Shown: positions 16,377-24,819 of the stretch, piece by piece | Position numbering within the stretch: the first letter of the stretch is position 1 | Layout: every line of letters begins with the position of its first letter | Program-made: the position numbers and the translations under genes | Notes under the pieces: model-generated | Databases searched by the model: none | What the model was told of the DNA's origin: nothing | What the model saw: only the letters and a program-made list of their open reading frames with translations | Origin: Agrobacterium larrymoorei | GTDB lineage: Bacteria > Pseudomonadota > Alphaproteobacteria > Rhizobiales > Rhizobiaceae | Direction: 5' to 3' | DNA: 64,000 nt | Assembly (NCBI RefSeq): GCF_030819275.1 | Contig: NZ_JAUTBL010000002.1 | Coordinates: 2,420,501 to 2,484,500 of the forward strand

Positions 16377-16985
16377 ATGAAACTGGCAATCACCGCCCTT
16401 CTTCTGGCCTGCATGCCTTTTGCAGCTTCAGCAGAGGACGCCCCCTCGAAGGATACCATCCTGTGGGGCACATTCGGTGAATGGAAAGTTTTTGTGGACA
16501 CTTCCGCTGGCAATGCCTGTTACGTGGGTCGTGTGTACGACGCGAGCGTCGTGCTACGATTTGGCCGCTACAGAAGACAGGGCGACTCCGGCCTGTACAT
16601 GTCGGTCAATAATCCAAAGTGGAAATCGCTCAAGAATGAGCAAGAGTATCCCGTCGACGTTCAGTTTGGCGATAATGATACTTGGTCCGGAAACGCGTTG
16701 GCGGTCGTGGAGGACGACAATATAACGCGCTCGCTCGTGGTCTCCGGTGCAGATGAAAAGTTCCTCGAAGAATTCGAGACAAGCGACACAGCCAAAGTTT
16801 ACTATGATGACAAGGAGATCGCCAACCTGTCGCTAAAGGGCGTCGCCAAGGCCGTGAGCGAAATGAATGCCTGCCAGAAGAAGACCGACGAGGTTTTGAA
16901 GAAACTAAACCCGAAGCCTGAAGAGGCTGACCCTTTCGCCAAAAAATCTCCTGTCGGAGCAGCGGACCGTCCGCTCGAGCTGTAA
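16377..16985 (+). CDS. Secreted paralog 1 of 5 (WGxFGxW / Cys-pair / DPFAK)
   Basis: A 202-residue protein with a clear signal peptide (MKLAITALLLACMPFAASA, cut before EDAP), so it is periplasmic or exported. The mature part has a WGTFGEWKVF motif, an N-terminal cysteine (NACYVGRVY), a central NNPKWKSLK motif, a predicted beta-rich body, and a second cysteine near the C-terminus (EMNACQKK), which could form a disulfide with the first. The tail carries ADPFAKK. The same framework is seen in many alphaproteobacterial hypothetical secreted proteins. It is the first of five tandem paralogs and ends in TAATG, overlapping paralog 2. No function is known. Confidence 0.75.
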   Translation: MKLAITALLLACMPFAASAEDAPSKDTILWGTFGEWKVFVDTSAGNACYVGRVYDASVVLRFGRYRRQGDSGLYMSVNNPKWKSLKNEQEYPVDVQFGDNDTWSGNALAVVEDDNITRSLVVSGADEKFLEEFETSDTAKVYYDDKEIANLSLKGVAKAVSEMNACQKKTDEVLKKLNPKPEEADPFAKKSPVGAADRPLEL

Positions 16986-17797
16986 TGGCGATGGACTGCG
17001 CCACCGTTGAGGACAAGTGGCAGCTTTCGAACTCGATGATAGAAGCAATGCAGACTAGGCAGACAAATGCCGCCACCAATGAGAAACCAGTGATTTTTCA
17101 ATCGATATTGTCTGAGAAAGCGGTTTTGCTCAGAACCGCGCAAACAGCCTTTGCACTCGCATTCCTCGCATGCTTGCCAACCACCACACGTGCAGAGACC
17201 GAATTGTGGGGACAGGTCGGTGAATGGTCCGTTTTCAATGACCGTCGAGCGACGCACGGTTGCTCGATGTACAGGTCGTTTGGCACAGACGCCTCCATCA
17301 CTCTCGGCGTCTTACCTCTGGAAGAAGCGCGAGGCGTTTACTTCTCGGTCACCCACAACAAATGGACTGTACTTAAACCCAGCAGGAACCTCGATGTGCG
17401 TCTTCAGTTCGGTTCATCGGCGCCCATAAAGGCGAAAGCCGATTTCATGGACGATAGCCACATGCTATTTATTGTGGTGCCGCAGGATACTCAACTTTTC
17501 GAAGAGTTCGCAAAGAATAAGGTGCTTCACGTCAAACCTGTGAGCGGAGCGGCCATTGCATTGAAGTTCGATCGCGCTGCCGAGGCGATTTCTGCAATGC
17601 TTGACTGCTTGGCAATGGTTACAGAAGACCTTAAAAGCTCGCCGGAAGAGTTTGGTAATCCATTCGCCAAGACGCCAGAGACTGAGACACCGGATGATCC
17701 ATTCGCCAAGCCTCCAGCGGAGAGCACCACGGAGGATCCTTTTGCCAAGCCGCCGGCAACAAGGGCAACGGATGACCCATTCGCGCCCAAACCATGA
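16985..17797 (+). CDS. Secreted paralog 2 of 5, with DPFAK repeats
   Basis: The most diverged member, up to 270 residues. The ATG at 16985 overlaps the stop of paralog 1 (TAATG), but that start gives an odd N-terminus of about 50 residues before the hydrophobic signal (TAQTAFALAFLACLP, cut near TRA-ETE). A later start at 17036, 17048 or a TTG at 17108 would give a normal signal peptide. WGQVGEWSVF, a cysteine (THGCSMY) and a C-terminal cysteine (AMLDCLAM) are kept. The tail has four units of about 12-13 residues: NPFAK, DDPFAK, EDPFAK, DDPFA. Confidence 0.68.
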   Translation: MAMDCATVEDKWQLSNSMIEAMQTRQTNAATNEKPVIFQSILSEKAVLLRTAQTAFALAFLACLPTTTRAETELWGQVGEWSVFNDRRATHGCSMYRSFGTDASITLGVLPLEEARGVYFSVTHNKWTVLKPSRNLDVRLQFGSSAPIKAKADFMDDSHMLFIVVPQDTQLFEEFAKNKVLHVKPVSGAAIALKFDRAAEAISAMLDCLAMVTEDLKSSPEEFGNPFAKTPETETPDDPFAKPPAESTTEDPFAKPPATRATDDPFAPKP

Positions 17798-17858
17798 ACC
17801 AGCTTAGCGTCAATGGCGGCGGTGCACCGAGCACGATCTCACCGACACGGCGAAACGC

Positions 17859-17890
17859 CTGGACAGACATTTCAACCTGTGCGCAAATGA
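17859..17890 (+). repeat. Conserved upstream box, copy 2
   Basis: A ~32-base sequence (ctggacagacatttcaacct ... gcgcaaatga) matching the boxes at 16303 and 18723. It ends about 37 bases before the start of paralog 3. Confidence 0.6.
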
Positions 17891-17926
17891 ATGACCTTCA
17901 ACCTGGTTCTGATCAACAAGTCCCGC

Positions 17927-18532
17927 ATGAAACAGACAATTGCCGCTTTTCTTGTCGTCCTCGCGCCATTTGTTGCTGTCGCAGAGGACGCGCCCCCGAA
18001 AGACTCCACCGTCTGGGGCACCTTCGGTGGATGGCACGTCTTTATGGACCCTACCCGCGGAAATGCTTGTTACGTGGCCCGCATCTACGGTGAAGGCGTC
18101 GTAATGCGATTTGGACGCTTTCGTCAAAAGGACGGCTCTGGCCTGTACTTGTCCGTCAATAACCCAAGGTGGAAATCTCTGAAGGATGATGAGAGATATG
18201 CCTTGGAAGTTCAGCTTGGCGATCATGGAATCTGGAAGACGAACGCATGGGCAACAGTGGAAGATGATTTCCAGCGCAGGCTCTTGATCGCCACAGATAA
18301 TGAGATGTTCCTCGAACACTTCCAGACCAGCGACACCGCCACGATCTCCTACGAAGGCAGACAGATCGCTAACCTCTCCTTGACAGGCGTCGCCAAGGCA
18401 GTAACCGAGATGAACGCCTGCCAGCAAAAGACCGACGAGATTTTGAACGCCCGAGAACCGAAGTCCAGGGAGGCCGATCCCTTTGCCAGGGCCCCCTCCT
18501 TAGAACCATCAGGCGATCCCCGTAAACTGTAA
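17927..18532 (+). CDS. Secreted paralog 3 of 5
   Basis: A 201-residue protein very close to paralog 1. It has signal peptide MKQTIAAFLVVLAPFVAVA, then WGTFGGWHVF, NACYVARIYG, NNPRWKSLKD, and EMNACQQKTD before an ADPFARAP tail. ATG 17927 is chosen over 17891 by analogy with the MKQ/MKL starts of the other members. Paralogs 1 and 3 are clearly the most recent duplicates, sharing motifs from the signal cleavage site to the tail. Confidence 0.75.
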   Translation: MKQTIAAFLVVLAPFVAVAEDAPPKDSTVWGTFGGWHVFMDPTRGNACYVARIYGEGVVMRFGRFRQKDGSGLYLSVNNPRWKSLKDDERYALEVQLGDHGIWKTNAWATVEDDFQRRLLIATDNEMFLEHFQTSDTATISYEGRQIANLSLTGVAKAVTEMNACQQKTDEILNAREPKSREADPFARAPSLEPSGDPRKL

Positions 18533-18722
18533 CACTTGCTGTCTTCGCCCTTATGTCGAGGTCTGATGCGCCTGCGGACGACCCCGGGGTCGGGAGGTCA
18601 GCCCCTCGACGCTGGCCTCAGCACAATCTGACCGGCCAAGTAGCCCGGTCAATATTGATCTAACGGACTAAAGCATCCTCTCTGCAACCCATCAGGCGCA
18701 CCCCGTTTCCAAAGCAAAACCA

Positions 18723-18755
18723 CTCGACAGACATCTCAACTCATGCGCAAATGAG
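18723..18755 (+). repeat. Conserved upstream box, copy 3
   Basis: A ~33-base sequence (ctcgacagacatctcaactc ... gcgcaaatgag), the third copy of the box, about 48 bases before paralog 4. The region 18533-18802 otherwise holds no gene. Confidence 0.6.
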
Positions 18756-18802
18756 CAAGTTTTGCCCCTAGTCTTGATGACCCTTACGAAGCAGGCCCTT
18801 AC

Positions 18803-19408
18803 ATGAAACAGGCAATCGCCGCCCTCCTCCTGGCCTGCATGCCTTTCGCCGCCGCCGCGCGAGACGCACCGGAGATAAAAGACCCAGTCCTTTGGGGCAA
18901 ATTCGGGACCTGGAGGGTTCAGATGCAACCGAACCTCGACAATACGTGTGTCGTCATGTCTGCGTTTGAAACCGGTCATGACCTGATGTTTTGGCGCTAT
19001 TTCAAAAAGGGAAAGCCAGGCTTTTTTCTCTCTGTTGGGAATGAAAAATGGAAATCGCTGGTCCACAAGAAAGTCTATTCCGTCAACTTCGAGTTCGATG
19101 AGGGCATCAACTGGGATGTAGAGACTACAGCCTACGTTCAAGGAACCAACCGTAGACTCATGATGAAATCGAGTTTGCAGGACTTTCTCGACGGGTTCAA
19201 GTCCAGCAAAGCCGTCAAGATGTTCTATGAGAAGAAGGAGATAGCCCACCTTTCCCTAAGTGGCGTCGAAGAGGCTATAGAAGAAATGGATGCCTGTCAG
19301 AAGACGACCGACGAATTCTTCAAAATCTCCAGAACAAAGCCCGACACGTCCGATCCCTTCGCCAGAAAATCTTCCACGCAAGCCTCGGACGACCCCTTTA
19401 AACCGTGA
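18803..19408 (+). CDS. Secreted paralog 4 of 5
   Basis: A 201-residue protein with signal peptide MKQAIAALLLACMPFAAAA. It keeps WGKFGTWRVQ, the first cysteine (NTCVVMSAF), GNEKWKSLVH, the second cysteine (EMDACQKTTD), and a tail with SDPFARK and DDPFKP. It has diverged in its middle from members 1 and 3 (for example a DLMFWRYFKKG stretch). The box at 18723 precedes it. Exported to the periplasm or beyond; role unknown. Confidence 0.75.
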   Translation: MKQAIAALLLACMPFAAAARDAPEIKDPVLWGKFGTWRVQMQPNLDNTCVVMSAFETGHDLMFWRYFKKGKPGFFLSVGNEKWKSLVHKKVYSVNFEFDEGINWDVETTAYVQGTNRRLMMKSSLQDFLDGFKSSKAVKMFYEKKEIAHLSLSGVEEAIEEMDACQKTTDEFFKISRTKPDTSDPFARKSSTQASDDPFKP

Positions 19409-19515
19409 TCGAGGTAACAGTAGCCTCGATGTGCAGTCGATAAGAGCGATGGTCGAACAGAGCTGTCACAACCGTATCCGGAACGATAACCATCCAGCAT
19501 GATCAGGCAAAAGAC

Positions 19516-20079
19516 ATGGATAGGCTCCTGAAACGCACCCTCCTCGCCGCATGCCTTCTCTACATGCCGTTCGGAGCCAATGCTGCTCCTGTTGAATGGG
19601 GAAACTTTGGTAACTGGTCGGTGGCCGTGGAGCCCGATCGCAATTTTGGCTGCTATGTGGCGCTTCGCTCCAAGGGCGATACGATCCTGCATTTTGGCAT
19701 GGACCTCGCTACGGAGTTTCCGAGGTTCTATCTTCTGTTGAGGAACGAGAAGTGGAAATCATTGGAAGACGAAAAGGTCTACCCGCTGCTTTTCACCTTC
19801 GATTCAAAGAAGCCCTTGGAGGTGGAAGCAATCGCATCGGTCAGCGAGACATCGCAGGATCTGGCAATCGGGAAACTGGGGGGCAAGTTCATCGTGGAAG
19901 CCCAGAAAAGCAGTCAGTTGCGTATCACCTACGCCGACAAGGAGGTTGCAAACCTTCCGCTTGAAGGTGCAGCCACGGCATTCTACGAAATGCGCGCCTG
20001 CCAGGACAAGACCGAAGAAACGCTTCGCAAAAGCCGAGATGAAGCAAAGCAGCAGGATCCCTTCGCCAAAAAACCATGA
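19516..20079 (+). CDS. Secreted paralog 5 of 5
   Basis: A 187-residue protein, the shortest member. The signal peptide is MDRLLKRTLLAACLLYMPFG with cleavage near ANA. Conserved parts are WGNFGNWSVA, the first cysteine (NFGCYVALRS), RNEKWKSLED, the second cysteine (EMRACQDKTE), and a single QDPFAKKP ending. No copy of the upstream box was found before it. It ends 39 bases from the converging end of the frameshifted gp14-like gene. Confidence 0.75.
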   Translation: MDRLLKRTLLAACLLYMPFGANAAPVEWGNFGNWSVAVEPDRNFGCYVALRSKGDTILHFGMDLATEFPRFYLLLRNEKWKSLEDEKVYPLLFTFDSKKPLEVEAIASVSETSQDLAIGKLGGKFIVEAQKSSQLRITYADKEVANLPLEGAATAFYEMRACQDKTEETLRKSRDEAKQQDPFAKKP

Positions 20080-20117
20080 CGGTTGGACGCGTTAGCGAAT
20101 CCCGATGCCGAAAAAAC

Positions 20118-20637
20118 TCACGTCCCCGATTTCGCCTTGAACAACGGACTATCGCCAAACGTCTTGCTCGCTCCGGTCAGCAGCGTGCCAATCGCTTTCA
20201 GGTTACCGCCCTTGCGGGTGTTCTTGGCGTTTGCCCGCGCAAGGCTGGCCTCCGCCCGGCCATTAGCCGCCGCCACGTCGAAGTCATAGGCCTCGTTTGC
20301 GGCGTTGCGGCGAATGGTCAGCGCGTCGATCTCGCCAAGCGTTGCAGTATCGACCAACAGATCGAGCGGGGAGCCGAATGTCAGGTCCACGCCATTGGCG
20401 GCCATGGCTGCCCTTTGCTGGCCGGTAATCTGCGCCGTCTCCTGGCGCTTCTTCTGCTCTTCCAGCTTGCCGCGGTCCAGTGCGTCACGCGCCCGCCTCT
20501 CGAGAAAGCCGCACATTCATGTCGGTGACTTTCGCGTTATATTCGGATGCGGCGGCACTTGCCTCCGCCTCCTGTTTTGCGCCGGCCGCACCAATCACGG
20601 TCGAGGCGGCGCCAAGGATCAGACCAAAATCACACAT
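20118..20637 (-). pseudogene. gp14-like internal virion protein, one-base frameshift
   Basis: The start codon (complement of 20635-20637) follows the gp13-like stop by 3 bases and opens MCDFGLILGAASTVIGAAGA ... EYNAKVTDMNVRLS, the usual N-terminus of T7 gp14-type proteins. The frame then hits TGA at 20485-20487. A frame one base away continues as ERRARDALDRGKLEEQKKRQ ... RRNAANEAYDFDVAAANGRA to 20118. The junction is the CTCGAG at about 20499-20504, where one extra base explains the break. A full product would be about 172 residues. Either the prophage is defective in this core protein or the base is a sequencing error. Confidence 0.7.
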
Positions 20638-20640
20638 GCC

Positions 20641-21099
20641 TCAAGCCTTCATCTCAAAAATACGAAAAGGGCGCTGCTCATAGCCAAAGGGCTGCGGATC
20701 GGAGAGCGTGAAGCCCAGCCATTGCAGCCACCGTTTGGAAACCACATTCCGGTCATCGACCACATTCTGCAGCAGCGTGTAGCGCTGCCGCATCTCGGCC
20801 ACCCAGTGGAGAGAGCCACGCAGAAAGTCGCGCGCATGCCGCTCCAGCGCATCGGTGCCCAGCAGCCACGGCGCACCGGTCCGGGTCAGAATATTCGTCG
20901 TGCCGCAGCCGAACATCAGCTCCGGCACATCGTCAAACAACACGGTATGGGCAAAGTCGGACCGCTCAAGCGAGTGCAAAAGCGCAGAGGCCGGTCCGCG
21001 TCCCACGGCGGCGAACACCTCCTCGCGGTCGGCCTCACGCATCCGCGGCGCAATCACATCCACATGGTCGATGCTGGCCTCGATCACCCGAACTGTCAC
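20641..21099 (-). CDS. gp13-like internal virion protein A (DUF2833-like)
   Basis: A 152-residue protein resembling T7 gp13/DUF2833, which has a GNAT-like fold: DVIAPRMREADREEVFAAVG at the start, then VLFDDVPELMFGCGTTNIL, APWLLGT, and NVVSKRWLQWLGFTLSDPQP at the end. In T7 gp13 is needed for correct core assembly. Acetyltransferase activity should not be assumed. The ATG overlaps the nozzle gene stop by four bases (ATGA), and the gp14-like gene follows at 3 bases. Confidence 0.78.
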   Translation of the reverse strand: MTVRVIEASIDHVDVIAPRMREADREEVFAAVGRGPASALLHSLERSDFAHTVLFDDVPELMFGCGTTNILTRTGAPWLLGTDALERHARDFLRGSLHWVAEMRQRYTLLQNVVDDRNVVSKRWLQWLGFTLSDPQPFGYEQRPFRIFEMKA

Positions 21100-23711
21100 G
21101 CTGCCACCCTGAGATCCGGCATGATGGCCAGAACGGTCATCGGCAGCGGATCGAACTGCTTGATGATCATCGTCCCGCCCTTCGTCCAGTCCGCCGTCGG
21201 CGTCAGTTCCACATCGCCGGTCGCAAGGCGGATCGCCTCGCTCCAGTTCTCGAACTCACGCTGCTTCAGCTCCACCAGCGCATCCTCGGCAGGCCCGGCC
21301 CAGATGCCGCGGGTCTTTTCCACTCGCAGCGTGATATTGGCGATTGCCTTGTTTCTGGCCTGCACCGTGCCAAGCTCACCCACATTGCCGAGATCGATAT
21401 CGAGCGTCCTCAACTCCGCTTCGTAAGGCAGGCCCACATGCACCTTGGAAGCGGCAATCGGCAGCGTCACCGTGCCATTCGTCACCATCAGGTCGCGCAC
21501 CACATTGCCATCCGCCAGCGCAACCAGCGTCTTGCCTTCGAGGTGGTGAAGCCCGCGCATCGTCTTCGTGGCTGAACCCTCATAGGAAAGCCCGCTATCG
21601 ACGAAGAACGCATCTTCGGACACCGCAAAGAGGCGCGAATGCATGCGCTCGATGTAACGCTGCGACTTGCCATCCACCGTCCGGCGAATGACGAAATAGA
21701 CCGCGTCCTCGTCGCCCTCGGCCACCACATTCACCGCCTCGAACTGACCGTCCGTCTCATGCCGCGTCCAGGCCCATACCTCATGCTCGCGCATATAGGT
21801 CAGGCTCACGCATTGCCCATTGTCCAGCACCACCCAGACGATCGAATAGGGCGACTGCGCAAAGGCCCAGGAGACCACCTGCCGACCTTCGAACAGATGG
21901 CGCGACATGATCGTCAGATCCTTGCCGGTGAAGTTGTCGTTGGAAAATTCATAGGAATAATCGCGAATGACCCCGCCCCGCGCCAGCGCAAACAGCATCA
22001 CATCGCCCACCGCAATCGGCTGCAACCAGGATGAGCCACGGTTGCTCTGCTTCTTCACCACCATATTGGTCGGCGTCATGATCTCTTCGCCACTGCCGGC
22101 CACGTTGAATTCATTCGCCGTGGTGAAGACCGCCATGCCGCGAGACTCGCTGATCGCCCGGATCTGGTTCTTCTCCTTGGAACGGATGCGCAGCGTGATG
22201 GCATCGCTCGCCTTCACCGGCGAGGCCGCGCCGAAGTTCTCATAGTTCGCAGACTGCCCGAGCCACAGACCTGCCGGCACATTTGCCGTGCCGCCCATGG
22301 CAAGGCGCTGCTCGTAGAAATTCACGCAGGCCGGATAATTCCCAACACTGTTGAAAGGATTGTTGCCCTCCTGCGGACCGCTCGCCAGATCCGGCGTGAT
22401 ATTCTCATCGGTAAAGCTCGTCGTCTCGGTCTTGCCGATATAGCCATAACGGCCATTGTCCAACCGATAGACCGCATAGCTTCCGGCCCCTGGCGTCGCC
22501 GTCCAGAACAGCAGATTGCGGTTGCCGCGATAGACCATGTCGTTGCGCAGCGTCGCAGGCTCGGATGGCAGGCTTTCTTCCCCCGTCTCATCGGAGATGG
22601 CCGCCACCACATATTTCATCTCCTTACCGTAGACGATCGCCCCCGTCACGCCCGTTGGCACCGGCGGTGCGCCGCTCGCGGAGGCTGAGGGGATGGCCGT
22701 TCCATCCCCTTGATACTGCGTCTGGTCGATCTCAATTTCCGTAACCGGCGTTTCGGCCAGAATGCCGGTACTGCCATCGGAACGATAGATGCGATAAAGG
22801 GCAGCGCCCGTGGAAGCATTCCAGGTCAGTCGCACCCGGCGCCCGTCCTCATTCTCATATTGAACGCCAACGGTCACGGCAGCCGACGCCGCGCTTTCCG
22901 CCCCTGACGCACTGATCGCGGAGATACGATATCCGATATTGGCGACATTACCGGTTTTCCGTTTGAAATAGACTGTGCCCTTCACCCCCGTAGGCTTGGC
23001 AATCTGCGGCACGAATGTCAGCGACGAGAACATCCAGTTGGCATCGCCGAGCCGTGAAAGCTTCATCGGCGGATGCGCCTGGTGCGTCAGATACATCACG
23101 TCGTTTTCCTGGGCGAAAACCACGCGCCGCAACTCGTCCGCCGTATAGGGCGATGCAATCTCGTAGACGCGCCGCGCTGTGCCGCCACCCGCATAGGCCG
23201 GCATCCCAAGCGTGGAGACCGCCACCCCCAGCAGATCTTCCAGCTGATACGTATTGGTCGTCACATTGCGGATGATGAAATTGCGGTTGTTCAGCGCGCT
23301 CATGCCCGAGAGTCCGGCAATGAAGACCTCATCACCATCGGCAAAACCATGCGCTGCGCACGTCACCACACCCTTTGCCGCAACCGAAACGCCGGTAATC
23401 CCCTTTGCCGCTTCCAGCACCGGACTTCCGGCGCGGTAGATACGCATCTTCAGGTGAGAAAATTCCAGATTGTAGGTCTGGTCCGTCTCCGCATCGAAGA
23501 TGAAGGGCAGGAGAATGGCAAAGCCGGAGCCTCGCGTCCGGCCGACAAATTCCAGCCCGCTGCGGTTGGAGGCCCCGCCATGCGGATGAATGAAAATGTT
23601 CTTCGCCACCTTCAGCCCGGACCGGTATTTTTCCACATCGACCCGCGCCCACAGCGCCGGGCTCAACTCGCCGGAGGTAAAGGCCGGCTGCATCACACGC
23701 AAAATCGCCAT
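21096..23711 (-). CDS. Tail tubular protein B-like (nozzle) protein
   Basis: An 871-residue structural protein that begins MAILRVMQPAFTSGELSPAL and has the HPHGGASNRSGLEFVGRTRG stretch typical of podovirus nozzle/tail tubular B proteins. Residues about 240-440 read as two fibronectin-type III-like repeats (VGYRISAISASG- and KYVVAAISDETGE-like strands). The C-terminal half is beta-rich. It would form the distal tail tube, attaching fibres to the tubular A ring. The order tubular A, tubular B, gp13-like, gp14-like is as expected for a T7-type tail. Confidence 0.75.
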   Translation of the reverse strand: MAILRVMQPAFTSGELSPALWARVDVEKYRSGLKVAKNIFIHPHGGASNRSGLEFVGRTRGSGFAILLPFIFDAETDQTYNLEFSHLKMRIYRAGSPVLEAAKGITGVSVAAKGVVTCAAHGFADGDEVFIAGLSGMSALNNRNFIIRNVTTNTYQLEDLLGVAVSTLGMPAYAGGGTARRVYEIASPYTADELRRVVFAQENDVMYLTHQAHPPMKLSRLGDANWMFSSLTFVPQIAKPTGVKGTVYFKRKTGNVANIGYRISAISASGAESAASAAVTVGVQYENEDGRRVRLTWNASTGAALYRIYRSDGSTGILAETPVTEIEIDQTQYQGDGTAIPSASASGAPPVPTGVTGAIVYGKEMKYVVAAISDETGEESLPSEPATLRNDMVYRGNRNLLFWTATPGAGSYAVYRLDNGRYGYIGKTETTSFTDENITPDLASGPQEGNNPFNSVGNYPACVNFYEQRLAMGGTANVPAGLWLGQSANYENFGAASPVKASDAITLRIRSKEKNQIRAISESRGMAVFTTANEFNVAGSGEEIMTPTNMVVKKQSNRGSSWLQPIAVGDVMLFALARGGVIRDYSYEFSNDNFTGKDLTIMSRHLFEGRQVVSWAFAQSPYSIVWVVLDNGQCVSLTYMREHEVWAWTRHETDGQFEAVNVVAEGDEDAVYFVIRRTVDGKSQRYIERMHSRLFAVSEDAFFVDSGLSYEGSATKTMRGLHHLEGKTLVALADGNVVRDLMVTNGTVTLPIAASKVHVGLPYEAELRTLDIDLGNVGELGTVQARNKAIANITLRVEKTRGIWAGPAEDALVELKQREFENWSEAIRLATGDVELTPTADWTKGGTMIIKQFDPLPMTVLAIMPDLRVAA

Positions 23712-23715
23712 GGTC

Positions 23716-24297
23716 TCAGCCTCGTGCCGTCATCAGCGTGGAACTGTCGGTCCAGCTCGATCGATTTTCATCCGCATCCGCCTCCTTCGCCGCCTCGAAA
23801 GACGAGGCCGCAATCTGGTAGGCATCCTTGCGGGTGGACTGGTCGGAGGTCAGTGGAATGGCGATCTTGGCCGACAGCGCCCAGCTCAGCGCCTCTTCAA
23901 AAAGCGGCGGATAGCGCGCCGGATCGTCGAACTGCCGCACGAATTCCAGCTTCGCTGGAGACTGATCGCAAAAGATCAGCCCTTCGGTGGCATGATAGGC
24001 CACATCGTCACTGTCTCCCGGCAGCAGCACCGCTGGTACGATGCGCAGCGGCTTCAAACAATTTTGCGGCCGCGCATAGGCGTGGCGCCAGCGCTCAGGG
24101 CGCGGATTGGCCACCTCCGCCAGATCGACCATGGTCTTGGCAAATTCCCATTCATAGGATTGCAGCAACCGGTCGCGCGTCAACGCGTAGTGAAGCTTGC
24201 AGGTGCGCGCCTCGGTCGAGGGCTCGTCTATGTCGGAAATGGTCTTCTTGCCGATATTGGACAGCGCAATGTTGCAGATGCTGGTAACGGATGACAT
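23716..24297 (-). CDS. Tail tubular protein A-like (gp11-type) adaptor
   Basis: A 193-residue protein starting MSSVTSICNIALSNIGKKTI, with the conserved E-A-R-T-C-K-L-H-Y and R-D-R-L-L-Q-S-Y-E-W-E-F-A segments of T7 gp11-type proteins. It joins the portal to the nozzle. ATG 24297 is used because family members start with this motif and a terminator hairpin sits just upstream; a reading from 24351 would run through the hairpin. Confidence 0.8.
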   Translation of the reverse strand: MSSVTSICNIALSNIGKKTISDIDEPSTEARTCKLHYALTRDRLLQSYEWEFAKTMVDLAEVANPRPERWRHAYARPQNCLKPLRIVPAVLLPGDSDDVAYHATEGLIFCDQSPAKLEFVRQFDDPARYPPLFEEALSWALSAKIAIPLTSDQSTRKDAYQIAASSFEAAKEADADENRSSWTDSSTLMTARG

Positions 24298-24306
24298 TCG
24301 CTTCTC

Positions 24307-24342
24307 CAAAATAGAAAACCCGGCTCTGGATTGAGCCGGGTT
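24307..24342 (-). terminator. Terminator after the head genes
   Basis: A 10-bp perfect stem (AACCCGGCTC with GAGCCGGGTT), 6-base loop, then TTCTATTTT on the minus strand. It separates the head genes from the tail tubular A gene and would lower expression of tail genes relative to capsid genes. Confidence 0.75.
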
Positions 24343-24369
24343 CGGCGTCATAAGTTTGATCGATAGGGA

Positions 24370-24819
24370 TCAACCCTGGCTCGCCTTATCCTCAAGCGCG
24401 GCGATAATCTCCGCCTTGGTCGAAGGCGTCGCCTCGCCCAGAAGCTTGCGCGCCGCCGCCTTGAAGGTCATGAACTCGACGCCCGGATCGCTCGCCATCT
24501 TCACCACATCCGCTGCGGTCTTCTCGGCAGAAGCAACCGGCGCATTGCGCGTCAGCCGCTCGATTTCGGCATTCTTCTCGGCGATCTCCGCCCGAAGAGC
24601 CTCGATCTCGGCATTGTCGACATGGGCGGTGCCCATCCCCTGGCGCTGATCCTCCGCACGCTTGCGTGCTGCCACCTGCAGTGCCAGTGCCTCTTCCGGC
24701 GAAATCTCGCTCATCCAGAAGGGCGAGAAATGCGCCTCGGTCGCGATCTCGAAAACCGCGCCCTCGTCACGAAAATGCCCGTAGACACCGGCCCGGGTCG
24801 CCATCACGGTCTTAGTCAT
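24370..24819 (-). CDS. Phage head-region protein with coiled coil (149 aa)
   Basis: A 149-residue protein of unknown function starting MTKTVMATRAGVYGHFRDEG. Residues about 70-95 are a coiled coil (EIEALRAEIAEKNAEIERL). The C-terminus (FKAAARKLLGEATPSTKAEI) has the look of a small helix-extension-helix, SAP-like fold. It overlaps the cement-protein gene by 8 bases. ATG 24819 is preferred to 24849. A role as a minor head or head-tail joining protein is inferred from position. Confidence 0.5.
   Translation of the reverse strand: MTKTVMATRAGVYGHFRDEGAVFEIATEAHFSPFWMSEISPEEALALQVAARKRAEDQRQGMGTAHVDNAEIEALRAEIAEKNAEIERLTRNAPVASAEKTAADVVKMASDPGVEFMTFKAAARKLLGEATPSTKAEIIAALEDKASQG

Noticed and set aside
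16377..20079. Identifying the secreted paralogs as IalB-type invasion proteins
   Set aside because: The length and secretion are similar, but the spacing of Trp and Cys motifs does not match what is known of IalB; left as unknown family.
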